Source: Ignavibacteriota bacterium (GTDB taxonomy: Bacteria; Bacteroidota; Ignavibacteria; Tepidaquicellales; Tepidaquicellaceae). From it: DNA of 64,000 nt. The DNA lies in the NCBI GenBank assembly GCA_026390735.1, contig JAPLFJ010000051.1, positions 1 through 64,000 on the forward strand, read 5' to 3'. Numbering within the stretch: position 1 is the first letter of the stretch; each line of letters begins with the position of its first letter. The notes under the pieces were generated by a model. That model was not told the origin of the DNA. It saw only the letters and a program-made list of their open reading frames with translations, and searched no databases. A program made the translations under genes and the position numbers. Shown piece by piece: positions 53,797 through 61,170 of the stretch.

Positions 53797-54141
53797 ATGG
53801 AACAAAGTATAACAATTGGGAAAAATTTAGCCTTTTTAAGAGAATTAAATAATATGACACAGGAAAAGGTTGCTGAATATTTAGGAATTAAAAGAGAAAC
53901 TATAAGTTATTATGAAAACGGCAGCAGAAATACACCATTAGATATATTGAACAAATTATCGGATTTATATCAGGTACAACTGATAGATATATTAGAGATG
54001 AAAGAAGAAGACAGGAAGGTAAAAACTGCTATGGCGTTCAGGGCAGAAGGATTAAGTGCAGAAGGATATAAGGCAATTGGAGAATTCGGAAAGATAGTAA
54101 AGAATTATTTAAAGATGAAAAGTATAGAGGAAAGAAAATGA
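53797..54141 (+). CDS. XRE-family HTH repressor / antitoxin-like protein
   Basis: This 114-residue protein has a canonical HTH_3 domain at about 9-64 (NLAFLRELNNMTQEKVAEYL, GIKRETISYYENGSRNTPLD). The C-terminal half (KVKTAMAFRAEGLSAEGYKA, IGEFGKIVKNYLK) is helical and may be the cleavage or toxin-binding segment. It overlaps the next ImmA/IrrE gene by ATGA and very likely binds the 11-bp inverted repeat just upstream. Confidence 0.92.
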   Translation: MEQSITIGKNLAFLRELNNMTQEKVAEYLGIKRETISYYENGSRNTPLDILNKLSDLYQVQLIDILEMKEEDRKVKTAMAFRAEGLSAEGYKAIGEFGKIVKNYLKMKSIEERK

Positions 54142-54839
54142 GTCACGAATTTGAAATGAAAATATTTGCAAAGGAATTCAGGGTTGAGAATGGTTTTGGA
54201 AAGACTGAGCCAATCCGGCTGAAAAGTCTGCTAATGAAATTAAACGTAATAACATTTTTCAGAGATATTGACGAAAACATTTCAGGCGTATCTTTGAAAG
54301 TAAATGACAACAGATTTATATTAATAAATTCATTGAAACCATTAGGGAGACAGCATTTCACTATTTGTCATGAATTGTATCATTTGTTTTTTGAAAAAGA
54401 ATTTGAGCGAAATGTATGCTATTCAGAAACACCAGGGAAAAGAAGTAATACAGAGATAAGAGCGGATTTATTCGCATCATATCTACTATTACCGGAAGAT
54501 GGTATTTCTGAATTGATTCCAAAAGAAGAAAGAGTACATAACAAAATTACATTGATGACATTAATAAAGGCAGAGCAATATTACTCATGTTCGAGAGGGG
54601 CGCTTTTAACTGCACTAAAGAGAATGAAATTAATAAACTCAACTTTTTATGAAAAATTTAAAAAGGATGTAATAGCGGATGCAGGCCGGCTAGGATATGA
54701 AACAACTCTATACGAAAAAGGAAACAAAGGAATTATAATTGGAGATTATGGAGAGAAAGCAAGACGACTGTATGAATCAGGAAATATTTCAGAGCAGAAT
54801 TATATTACAATGATGCTGGATGCAGGGATAGAGGTATAA
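54138..54839 (+). CDS. ImmA/IrrE-family metallo-endopeptidase (second copy)
   Basis: This 233-residue protein has zinc motif HELYH at 78-82 (HFTICHELYHLFF) and EIRADLFASYLLLPEDGI, typical of the family, followed by a helical segment (LIKAEQYYSCSRGALLTALK). It differs clearly from the first copy in sequence and C-terminal length. It is coupled to the XRE gene by a 4-bp overlap and precedes the PIN gene by 11 bp, so it may cleave the XRE protein or work with the PIN nuclease. Confidence 0.92.
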   Translation: MSHEFEMKIFAKEFRVENGFGKTEPIRLKSLLMKLNVITFFRDIDENISGVSLKVNDNRFILINSLKPLGRQHFTICHELYHLFFEKEFERNVCYSETPGKRSNTEIRADLFASYLLLPEDGISELIPKEERVHNKITLMTLIKAEQYYSCSRGALLTALKRMKLINSTFYEKFKKDVIADAGRLGYETTLYEKGNKGIIIGDYGEKARRLYESGNISEQNYITMMLDAGIEV

Positions 54840-54850
54840 AGAGGAAAACA

Positions 54851-55384
54851 ATGAGTAAAGATGAGGATAAAACTAAAATATTATTGGATGCTGATGTTAT
54901 AATAAACTTTATTAATGGGAATAAACTTTCTTTATTAGCTAAGATATTCCCTAATAGATTTTGCATTATTGACAGGGTTAAAAAAGAATTGAGCAAAAGA
55001 AACAGCGCGAAGATTTTAGTTGATAATTTTACACAAACAGAAAATATCGAAGAAATTTCGTTTCCTGACACAGATTATGAAATACTAAGAGAATATTCGA
55101 TTTTAGTGTCAACAGATTATGGGCTGGGAGACGGAGAGAGTGCATGTTTAGCGTATGCAAAATTCAGAGCTACCTACATATCAAGCAGTAATTTAGCAGA
55201 TGTGAGTAAATATTGCAAGGAGCACAACATCAAGAACATACCAACGATGGAATTGCTAAGAGAAGCGATGAGAAAGAGAATAATGACAGAACACGAGGCA
55301 GATGTATTCATACAAAACTGCTTGAGCAAAGGTGACAGATTACCAGCAAGAAATTGGAAAGATTACGAGAAGATATCAAAATAG
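54851..55384 (+). CDS. PIN-domain nuclease-like protein, probable toxin
   Basis: This 177-residue protein begins with the PIN metal-site strand ILLDADVIINFI (Asp13, Asp15) and continues with IIDRVKKELSKRN, STDYGLGDGESACLAYAK and TYISSSNLADVSKYC, which supply the remaining acidic positions. PIN toxins (VapC-like) cut RNA such as tRNA or rRNA. As the third gene after XRE and ImmA/IrrE it may form a three-component toxin-antitoxin or damage-response unit. SD AAAGAGGAAA precedes the ATG. Confidence 0.82.
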   Translation: MSKDEDKTKILLDADVIINFINGNKLSLLAKIFPNRFCIIDRVKKELSKRNSAKILVDNFTQTENIEEISFPDTDYEILREYSILVSTDYGLGDGESACLAYAKFRATYISSSNLADVSKYCKEHNIKNIPTMELLREAMRKRIMTEHEADVFIQNCLSKGDRLPARNWKDYEKISK

Positions 55385-55414
55385 TTATAACAATTAATAA
55401 ATTCAAAAACCAAT

Positions 55415-55561
55415 TTACAACCCTGTGGGTTTGATTCTGCCTTTCCGCCGCGGCGGATCTTCGACGAACCTGCCCCATACGTTCCAGTAATCGAGAGTGT
55501 AGCTCTGATATACTGCGATTTCTTTTCCGGATGCGTCACGAGAATAGTATTCGTCTTTCAT
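55415..55561 (-). pseudogene. Orphan RHS fragment with an in-frame palindromic insertion
   Basis: This 48-codon open fragment, M-KDEYYSRDASGKEIAVYQ-SYTLDYWNVWG...GRIKPTG, copies the part of the neighbouring RHS gene near 57295-57400. Where the intact gene encodes SNNEG between WNVWG and RIKPTG, the fragment encodes RFVEDPPRRKG, translated from a family F palindrome (GATCCGCCGCGGCGG). It lies 16 bp beyond the stop of the putative immunity gene, the place where displaced RHS tips usually accumulate. Confidence 0.85.
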
Positions 55562-55577
55562 ATAATTTTTGCTATAT

Positions 55578-56342
55578 CTATTTTACAACAATTATATCCT
55601 TTGATTTTATAAATCCATGTTTAATTAGAATATCTTCACGGGCTTCTTTAAAATAATACACTATAGACATTGGTAAATAAAATTTTTTCTGATTTAATTT
55701 AAAAATAGCCGCATCAAATGATGCTTCAAATATTATATAACTAATTTTATCATTACTTTTTTTCCAAATTGTTTTACCATTTAATACATCTGTTGTTAAT
55801 ATTTGACCAATCCATTTTTTATCATTTGAGAAACAATGAATACTTGTAAATATTTGATAATAATATAAGAAATTAATTAATTCACCTCTTTTACCATCTA
55901 AAAAACTAAAATAACCATCATAAACAAACATATTAGATCCAAATAAATCATTTATTCTGCAGGAATCACAATCAAGCCTCACTAATGCACTATCTATTAT
56001 AAGTTCTCTATTTTCGGATTCATATCTTTTTTGGTACACAAAATAAATGGTTGGAGAAATATCGCGGTATTCGAATGTTGTATCCGGTGGGTGCACATAT
56101 TTCCAATTTATTGTATTTGAATCAAGTTGGATTATTAAATACCCAGAAAAACCACTTTTAACATCAATTAATTCAATATTATTAAAATCAATTTCATAGT
56201 TATATCTAAAGTTATTTGTAAGTCTTAATCCTTGGCTTAAAGAAAAGGTAATATTTTGAGTATATGCATTTTCAAATAACATATAAAATAATGTCAAGGA
56301 TACAAATAAAACTATAGAGAATTTATAAATCTGTTTTTCCAT
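55578..56342 (-). CDS. Exported protein of unknown function, candidate immunity protein
   Basis: This 254-residue protein has an N-terminal hydrophobic segment (FSIVLFVSLTLFYMLFENAY) that is a signal peptide or anchor. The rest is beta-rich with DCDSC near the middle; no family is recognised. It begins 9 bp after the RHS-metzincin gene, the usual position of an immunity gene, and its exported location would match a toxin acting outside the cytoplasm. The immunity role is inferred from position only. Confidence 0.6.
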   Translation of the reverse strand: MEKQIYKFSIVLFVSLTLFYMLFENAYTQNITFSLSQGLRLTNNFRYNYEIDFNNIELIDVKSGFSGYLIIQLDSNTINWKYVHPPDTTFEYRDISPTIYFVYQKRYESENRELIIDSALVRLDCDSCRINDLFGSNMFVYDGYFSFLDGKRGELINFLYYYQIFTSIHCFSNDKKWIGQILTTDVLNGKTIWKKSNDKISYIIFEASFDAAIFKLNQKKFYLPMSIVYYFKEAREDILIKHGFIKSKDIIVVK

Positions 56343-56351
56343 ATTAATTGA

Positions 56352-59003
56352 TTAATTATGAAATTTGTTAATATTGCTAAAAAGACCTCTTCTGTTAAGC
56401 TCAAAAACACTTTTCCAATCTTCAATACTAACTTTTGCTCTATAATACTTATCCCCATTTGGAGACAACCTAGGACCCGCAATAGAATTAGCTGGTATTA
56501 GACTTGTATTTGATTTTGGGTTATCAACATAAACTTTTCTTGCATCACTATGTTTTAAACCAAATAAATGCGCTAGTTCATGCGCACCTGAATCATCAAA
56601 ATATTTTAAATCACTTGAGATATATAATATATCATGAATATCACCTTTCTCAACATTTGCAGTTGCGACACCAATCCCAGGTTCATCTAATTCACCTAAC
56701 ACTTGACCTGTAGGATTTAAAACAAAATTATCATATTGACCTTTAAAATTTGATTGCATTTGATTCATATTCATATTTTTCGCTTCCAAAAAATTAACGC
56801 TTACTTGAGTATTCTCTGCAATGCTCCAAGATTCCATACTATATTTGATTTCACTTAAGGCATCAATTTGATCATTGTTTAAGCCATATGTTTTATCATT
56901 ACTCTCTCTTACATAATAAAAAGTATAATTGACAATTGTTAAATTCCCTTGTGTTGTAATTCTGGGTAATAGACCACCTTCGTCTGCCAATTTCATTGGA
57001 TTCAGCAAACCATACTGATAAGGTGAATAGGAAAAATATTTTTCAAGTAGCGGCTCAATTCCACCCCATCGTGCAATTCTTGCATCATAATATCTTGCCC
57101 CGAAATAATCATAACCGGTTTCTGCGTCTCTTTGTTTGCCAGTGAATTTGTAATTTGTGGATGTGGAATCCCAGGTTCTGGCGATGTGACCCCAAGGGTC
57201 ATAATCCTGTGCCTGAACTAATACATTGTTCTGGTTTATTACTGCACGGATTGAGCCGAGATGGTCTTTGAGGTAGAAATATTTCATACCTGTGGGTTTT
57301 ATTCTGCCTTCGTTATTGCTACCCCACACGTTCCAATAGTCGAGAGTGTAGCTCTGATAGACTGCGATTTCTTTACCCGACGCGTCCCTTGAATAGTATT
57401 CGTCTTTTGTGATTGTCCAGCCAGAAGGAAGGTCTTCATTTTCTTCAGGTAATGGAGGAGGATTTGAATCATTACTTCTGTAAATAGTTTTCCTTGTTCT
57501 GTTTCCTGCCTCATCGTACTTATATCTTGTAATGTCTGTTACAGGCGGGTCTTGTGTTAAATCCTGTCTTGTGAATTCGGTTATCAGGTTTCTGTGGTCA
57601 TATTTAATGCCGGTGTTGTTGTTTATGTAATCGTTTGTTTGATTGCCGTTGTAGTCGTAGGTATATTGGTCGGCTGAGCCTGTTATTTTCTTTAGTCTGT
57701 TTGTGCCAGAGTAATAGTCGTAAGAAAAATTATCGCTGTTGTAGCTGCGAGTGAGTGATGTGAAGTTGCCATCGGAGTCGTAAGAATAATCGCCTGTAAG
57801 GTCGAAGTATTTAGAGTTGTATTTTAATATCTGTTTAAGCCGGTTGGATTTATCATAGGTAAAACCAGACCTTATTTCTTTTGTGTTTGAAAAGTTACTT
57901 TTATAGGTTCCAGAAATACTCTGGCTGTTTACATTACCATTAGCAAGATAATCGAGAGAGTAGCTGAAGAGACTATAGTTATTAGTGCAACTTGTAATCC
58001 AGTTGCGGTTATTAAACGCATAGGATGCAGTAACATTAGTGTTGTTGAGAAGCAGACTGTCTGTCTGAGAATTCTCATTATACTTGTATTGAGCAAAGAC
58101 ATAGTTATAGTCAGGAGGCTGACCGCTTTCCTCTGTTGAGACGGAATGCATTCTGCCTGCGAAGTCGTAGTTGTAAATGCATCGTTTGTAATCTGTATCG
58201 GATTCAGACTGGTATTCGAGTTTAGTTAACTGATTCTGAGAGTTATATTCATATTTTGTTATTTTCCAGCCCAGCCCTGCGATGTAGTTCCACATTTTTA
58301 TTACTCTACTGCGAGCATCGTAACGGTAATACTTATAACTCCACTCATCTGTTCCGAGAGTGCGGTATGCAGCGGCACAGAGAGTGCCTTTTGTGTTGTT
58401 TGTGTTAAACGGGGACGAGGTATAATAATCAACGGGAACGTGGCTGCCAGTGAATAATGTACCGGCATTTGCCGGATAGTTTGTGAGCGTATCGTAGACA
58501 TTGATAACGAGAAAATTGTTCGGAGTACTGGAATAGGAATCAAAGTTGTATGTATTATCAGGGTTGAGATTAGACCATAAAACAAGTTCAGATTCATTAT
58601 AGGCATCGCAGAGATAGAGAATGCGGTTTAAGCCGTCGTATCCGCGGTAAGAAAGATACCTAGCAGGCGGTCTTTCTGTCGGTTTATTTGCCTGATTATT
58701 ATCCTGAGAAAAACGGAGGTTATCGTTTTTATCGTATTTATATTTTACTTCGCCAGCGTCGGGGGTAGTGCGTGAAGACTGCCGACCGAGACCGTCGTAG
58801 GTGTAGTATATATGTTTTTCGTTCGGTGTTTTGACTTCGATGACACGGTAGAGGGCGTCGTATTTGTAGTCGGTACAGAGCGGGAGAAGATCACCCACCC
58901 CGTCCGCCTTCGGCGTCCACCCCTCCCGAGAGTGGAATCTACAATTCCAATATTTATTAAAGCCATTTATCATAATGCAGAATGTATAAATAAGTTCACC
59001 CAC
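56352..59003 (-). CDS. RHS/YD-repeat polymorphic toxin with C-terminal metzincin-like protease, 5' end disrupted
   Basis: From about residue 45 this 883-residue frame has YD repeats (DYKYDALYRVIEVKTPNEKH, YTYDGLGRQSSRTTPDAG) and ends its RHS core with YKFTGKQRDAETGYDYFGAR, YYDARIARWGG...YSPYQYGLLNPMK. The following 206 residues are a variable tip carrying HELAHLFGLKH at 808-818, the HExxHxxGxxH zinc signature of metzincins. The first 45 residues (NCRFHSREGWTPKADG) come from a family E repeat, not from RHS. The gene thus lost its own 5' part; the 271-residue gene upstream is the likely missing start. It may be silent or translated separately. Confidence 0.8.
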   Translation of the reverse strand: MGELIYTFCIMINGFNKYWNCRFHSREGWTPKADGVGDLLPLCTDYKYDALYRVIEVKTPNEKHIYYTYDGLGRQSSRTTPDAGEVKYKYDKNDNLRFSQDNNQANKPTERPPARYLSYRGYDGLNRILYLCDAYNESELVLWSNLNPDNTYNFDSYSSTPNNFLVINVYDTLTNYPANAGTLFTGSHVPVDYYTSSPFNTNNTKGTLCAAAYRTLGTDEWSYKYYRYDARSRVIKMWNYIAGLGWKITKYEYNSQNQLTKLEYQSESDTDYKRCIYNYDFAGRMHSVSTEESGQPPDYNYVFAQYKYNENSQTDSLLLNNTNVTASYAFNNRNWITSCTNNYSLFSYSLDYLANGNVNSQSISGTYKSNFSNTKEIRSGFTYDKSNRLKQILKYNSKYFDLTGDYSYDSDGNFTSLTRSYNSDNFSYDYYSGTNRLKKITGSADQYTYDYNGNQTNDYINNNTGIKYDHRNLITEFTRQDLTQDPPVTDITRYKYDEAGNRTRKTIYRSNDSNPPPLPEENEDLPSGWTITKDEYYSRDASGKEIAVYQSYTLDYWNVWGSNNEGRIKPTGMKYFYLKDHLGSIRAVINQNNVLVQAQDYDPWGHIARTWDSTSTNYKFTGKQRDAETGYDYFGARYYDARIARWGGIEPLLEKYFSYSPYQYGLLNPMKLADEGGLLPRITTQGNLTIVNYTFYYVRESNDKTYGLNNDQIDALSEIKYSMESWSIAENTQVSVNFLEAKNMNMNQMQSNFKGQYDNFVLNPTGQVLGELDEPGIGVATANVEKGDIHDILYISSDLKYFDDSGAHELAHLFGLKHSDARKVYVDNPKSNTSLIPANSIAGPRLSPNGDKYYRAKVSIEDWKSVFELNRRGLFSNINKFHN

Positions 59004-59055
59004 CCCGTCCGTCTGCTAGAGCGGACGTCCTCCCCTCCCGAGTGGGGAATTCTTA
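58893..59055. repeat. Two family E elements interrupting the RHS locus
   Basis: CACCCACCCCGTCCGCCTTC, GGCGTCCACCCCTCCCGAGA, GTGGAATCT (about 58893-58945) and CACCCACCCCGTCCGTCTGC, TAGAGCGGACGTCCTCCCCT, CCCGAGTGGGGAATTCTT (58996-59055) are two copies about 100 bp apart. They lie between the N-terminal and the YD-repeat parts of the RHS protein. The first is read as protein in the downstream frame. Confidence 0.8.
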
Positions 59056-59103
59056 ATATGCACGCATTTTTCATTGTCATTGTAAGCAAATTTACTATTA
59101 AAA

Positions 59104-59919
59104 TTATGATAAGTCAATATTATACGTGAAATCAGCGTATTGATTTTTGTATTCTTCATAAACGTACGTGAGACCATCGCCTTTCATAAAAGAAACACGA
59201 CGGTTCCTGTAAGCGGGTTGAGTAGAATATTCAATAAATTCAACTCTTGCTCTGGAATAATCATCCAAGCCATCGACATAATAATCGCCGATATAACAAC
59301 CGTCGTAATTGATTCCAAAAGAGCAAGAACTCTCAATTCTCTTCAGATACATAGCAGAGCCGTCGCCTCGCATCAGAATAATTACATCACGCATTCCAGA
59401 TTCAAGAGACCGAAGGTTATCAGTAAGGTGGTAGCCCATAGCGAGCATACGGACACCAGAATTTACGATAGAGTCACCGCTATTTGGAACAGAGAAGAAA
59501 TTTGTTTCGAAGTTCAGCATTTGAACAGCCATACCGTTAAGGCTGAGAATCCATCCCGGTGCAGAAACATTGTGACGAGGGAGAGAATTACCCGTAAGGA
59601 GGCTATTAGCGGCGGGTATTACCTGATAATTAACCGAACCATTGTAGTTCAGGGAAAGGTCTAAATGAATATCGCCGGGACCTTTAAGGCTGTACATTGG
59701 AAAGGTGTAGCAGAGATTTCCATTGAAATTATTTATCATTTCACCTTCATCGGGCGAGACTGAGCCCGACTTGAGGAAGCCGCGTTCATTGAACATGCCG
59801 CTGACATCAAGGGGGATGTTCGGCTGAGAGAGCAAAGACGGGGCAAAGAAAATAATAAAACATAAAGCAAAATTCACAAGAGAGAAATATCTCTTTAGTT
59901 CGGTAATTATTGTATCCAT
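59104..59919 (-). CDS. N-terminal part of an RHS-type secreted protein, separated from its repeats
   Basis: This 271-residue protein has a signal peptide (FSLVNFALCFIIFFAPSLLS) and then the opening typical of RHS/SpvB-like proteins: SVSPDEGEMINNFNGNLCYT, FPMYSLKGPGDIHLDLSLNY, NGSV and APGWILSLNGMAVQML. It stops at ADFTYNIDLS, where YD repeats would be expected to continue. Only 100 bp of repeat-rich DNA separates it from the RHS repeat gene, so the two were probably one gene before a deletion and insertion. Confidence 0.75.
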   Translation of the reverse strand: MDTIITELKRYFSLVNFALCFIIFFAPSLLSQPNIPLDVSGMFNERGFLKSGSVSPDEGEMINNFNGNLCYTFPMYSLKGPGDIHLDLSLNYNGSVNYQVIPAANSLLTGNSLPRHNVSAPGWILSLNGMAVQMLNFETNFFSVPNSGDSIVNSGVRMLAMGYHLTDNLRSLESGMRDVIILMRGDGSAMYLKRIESSCSFGINYDGCYIGDYYVDGLDDYSRARVEFIEYSTQPAYRNRRVSFMKGDGLTYVYEEYKNQYADFTYNIDLS

Positions 59920-59961
59920 ATTAATTATAAGTTTATTTAATAAGAATAATTGATTCAGGGT

Positions 59962-60294
59962 TTAGTTTGTTAAATCTATAATTTCAGCAGTTGGAGCGTT
60001 TGCTTTAACAGAGGCAATACCAACTTCACGGGATTGCATGGTTTGGTACATCTGACTTGTACCGATAACTTTATTGTTTTGAGCAGTCAGAGTAAAATAA
60101 TACCTGCCATCAGAAGCCGACAAGCGGTTGTATCTATTATCGTAAGGTGTATTAACTTTTACAGAATCAATGCCATCGTAACAAGCTGCTTTTGTGGTAT
60201 AGCCTTCGCTAACGAGGATTACCTGGTTATTATCTGCTTCAAGAACGAACTGAAATTCGTTGTTAGATCTTTTAGAGATTAAGAATCTTCCCAT
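59962..60294 (-). CDS. YegP/DUF1508-family protein
   Basis: This 110-residue protein contains two tandem YegP repeats: FLISKRSNNEFQFVLEADNN, QVILVSEGYTTKAACYDGID, SVK and then YYFTLTAQNNKVIGTSQMYQ, TMQSREVGIASVKANAP. The fold is a small cytoplasmic beta domain of unknown function found in many bacteria. It precedes the RHS locus by 42 bp and may share its transcript. Confidence 0.88.
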   Translation of the reverse strand: MGRFLISKRSNNEFQFVLEADNNQVILVSEGYTTKAACYDGIDSVKVNTPYDNRYNRLSASDGRYYFTLTAQNNKVIGTSQMYQTMQSREVGIASVKANAPTAEIIDLTN

Positions 60295-60348
60295 AGTATT
60301 GTGTGTTTTAATTAATAAGTTGTTGGTTTATTATTGCCAATGCTTAAT

Positions 60349-60651
60349 TTATTTAGGACAAGACCAGTTAAGATTGTCTGCCTTATCAGCATTGTTTGAC
60401 CAGTGCAATGGCTGTAAATTACTTAAGTCATCACTACCGCCATTTGAAACAGGATTTATATGATCTATTTCCCAACCATAAACAGAATCCCTGTTTCCGT
60501 GTTCTGAATATTTCATGTTTTTACCACATTTGTCCTTCCGCCAAAAGATTGGGTCATTTCCAGAAATGAATAGAGCTTTACCCCATACAGCTTTCTTGGT
60601 GTCTTCCGACCAACTACCACCATCTTTGTTTGTGTTAAATGTTCTTGGCAT
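60349..60651 (-). CDS. HNH endonuclease-like protein
   Basis: This 100-residue protein has the HNH nuclease core WEIDHINPVSNGGSDDLSNL, QPLHWSNNADK, with the catalytic DH pair, the central Asn and the terminal basic or Asn-rich segment. AAAAGGAAAC precedes the ATG at ideal spacing. It is a free-standing HNH domain, which may be a mobile endonuclease, a toxin tip that gained its own start, or a restriction-type enzyme. The neighbouring RHS locus makes the toxin-tip origin worth considering. Confidence 0.82.
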   Translation of the reverse strand: MPRTFNTNKDGGSWSEDTKKAVWGKALFISGNDPIFWRKDKCGKNMKYSEHGNRDSVYGWEIDHINPVSNGGSDDLSNLQPLHWSNNADKADNLNWSCPK

Positions 60652-60675
60652 AATTTTGTTTCCTTTTATTTAATT

Positions 60676-61119
60676 TTAAAATGTTTTTGGTAAAGGTGTT
60701 ATGTAACGATGACGACTGTTAAATAATTTAATTCTTGGTTTTCTTTTGGGTTTGGGAGGATAGAGTAACTGCATTACTTTTCTCATATCGTCGTAATTTT
60801 TCTTAAGTGCTTTTTCGAGAATGATGTCTCTTATGAGATTATTTTCGTCTATAAGGAATTCGAGAACATCGTCACGAGAAACGTATAATTGATTATTAAT
60901 GATTTTTATCTGAGAGAAATTAGTTAGGCAAAGGTCGAAAGTTACCATTTCCATTTCAATTCTCGCAAACCCTGCTTTCATATTTGTTTTCAGTTTTTTT
61001 AATATTCTGAAAATCTTTCTGATATCAGTTTCGTTAAGTATAACGATTAACGAATTACAGTCTATGTCCAGATCGAACACAACATTAATGACGGCGTAAT
61101 ATTTAGTTTCCATTTTCAT
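60676..61119 (-). CDS. Protein of unknown function (147 aa)
   Basis: The protein begins MKMETKYYAVINVVFDLDID (Met1 or Met3 could be the start), continues with beta-like INDVFDLDIDCNSLIVILNE-type and helical stretches (IRKIFRILKKLKTNMKAGFA), and ends in a basic proline-rich tail (YPPKPKRKPRIKLFNSRHRY). No family is recognised. Its start lies 9 bp after a strong terminator stem, so its expression may depend on readthrough. The HNH gene follows 24 bp later. Confidence 0.55.
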   Translation of the reverse strand: MKMETKYYAVINVVFDLDIDCNSLIVILNETDIRKIFRILKKLKTNMKAGFARIEMEMVTFDLCLTNFSQIKIINNQLYVSRDDVLEFLIDENNLIRDIILEKALKKNYDDMRKVMQLLYPPKPKRKPRIKLFNSRHRYITPLPKTF

Positions 61120-61127
61120 GTAATAAT

Positions 61128-61162
61128 AAACAGCCCTACCTCATACTGCGGCAGGGCTGTTT
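61128..61162 (-). terminator. Intrinsic terminator of the VCBS-type T9SS gene
   Basis: AAACAGCCCT (61128-61137) pairs with AGGGCTGTTT (61153-61162), extended by three further pairs including one G-T; on the minus strand TTATTATTAC follows. It is 9 bp beyond the stop codon of the upstream gene and 9 bp before the next start codon. Confidence 0.85.
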
Positions 61163-61170
61163 TAAAAGGA

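Noticed and set aside
59140-59664. 174-codon plus-strand ORF opposite the RHS N-terminal gene
   Set aside because: The minus-strand frame has a signal peptide and RHS-like domain, so this is its shadow.
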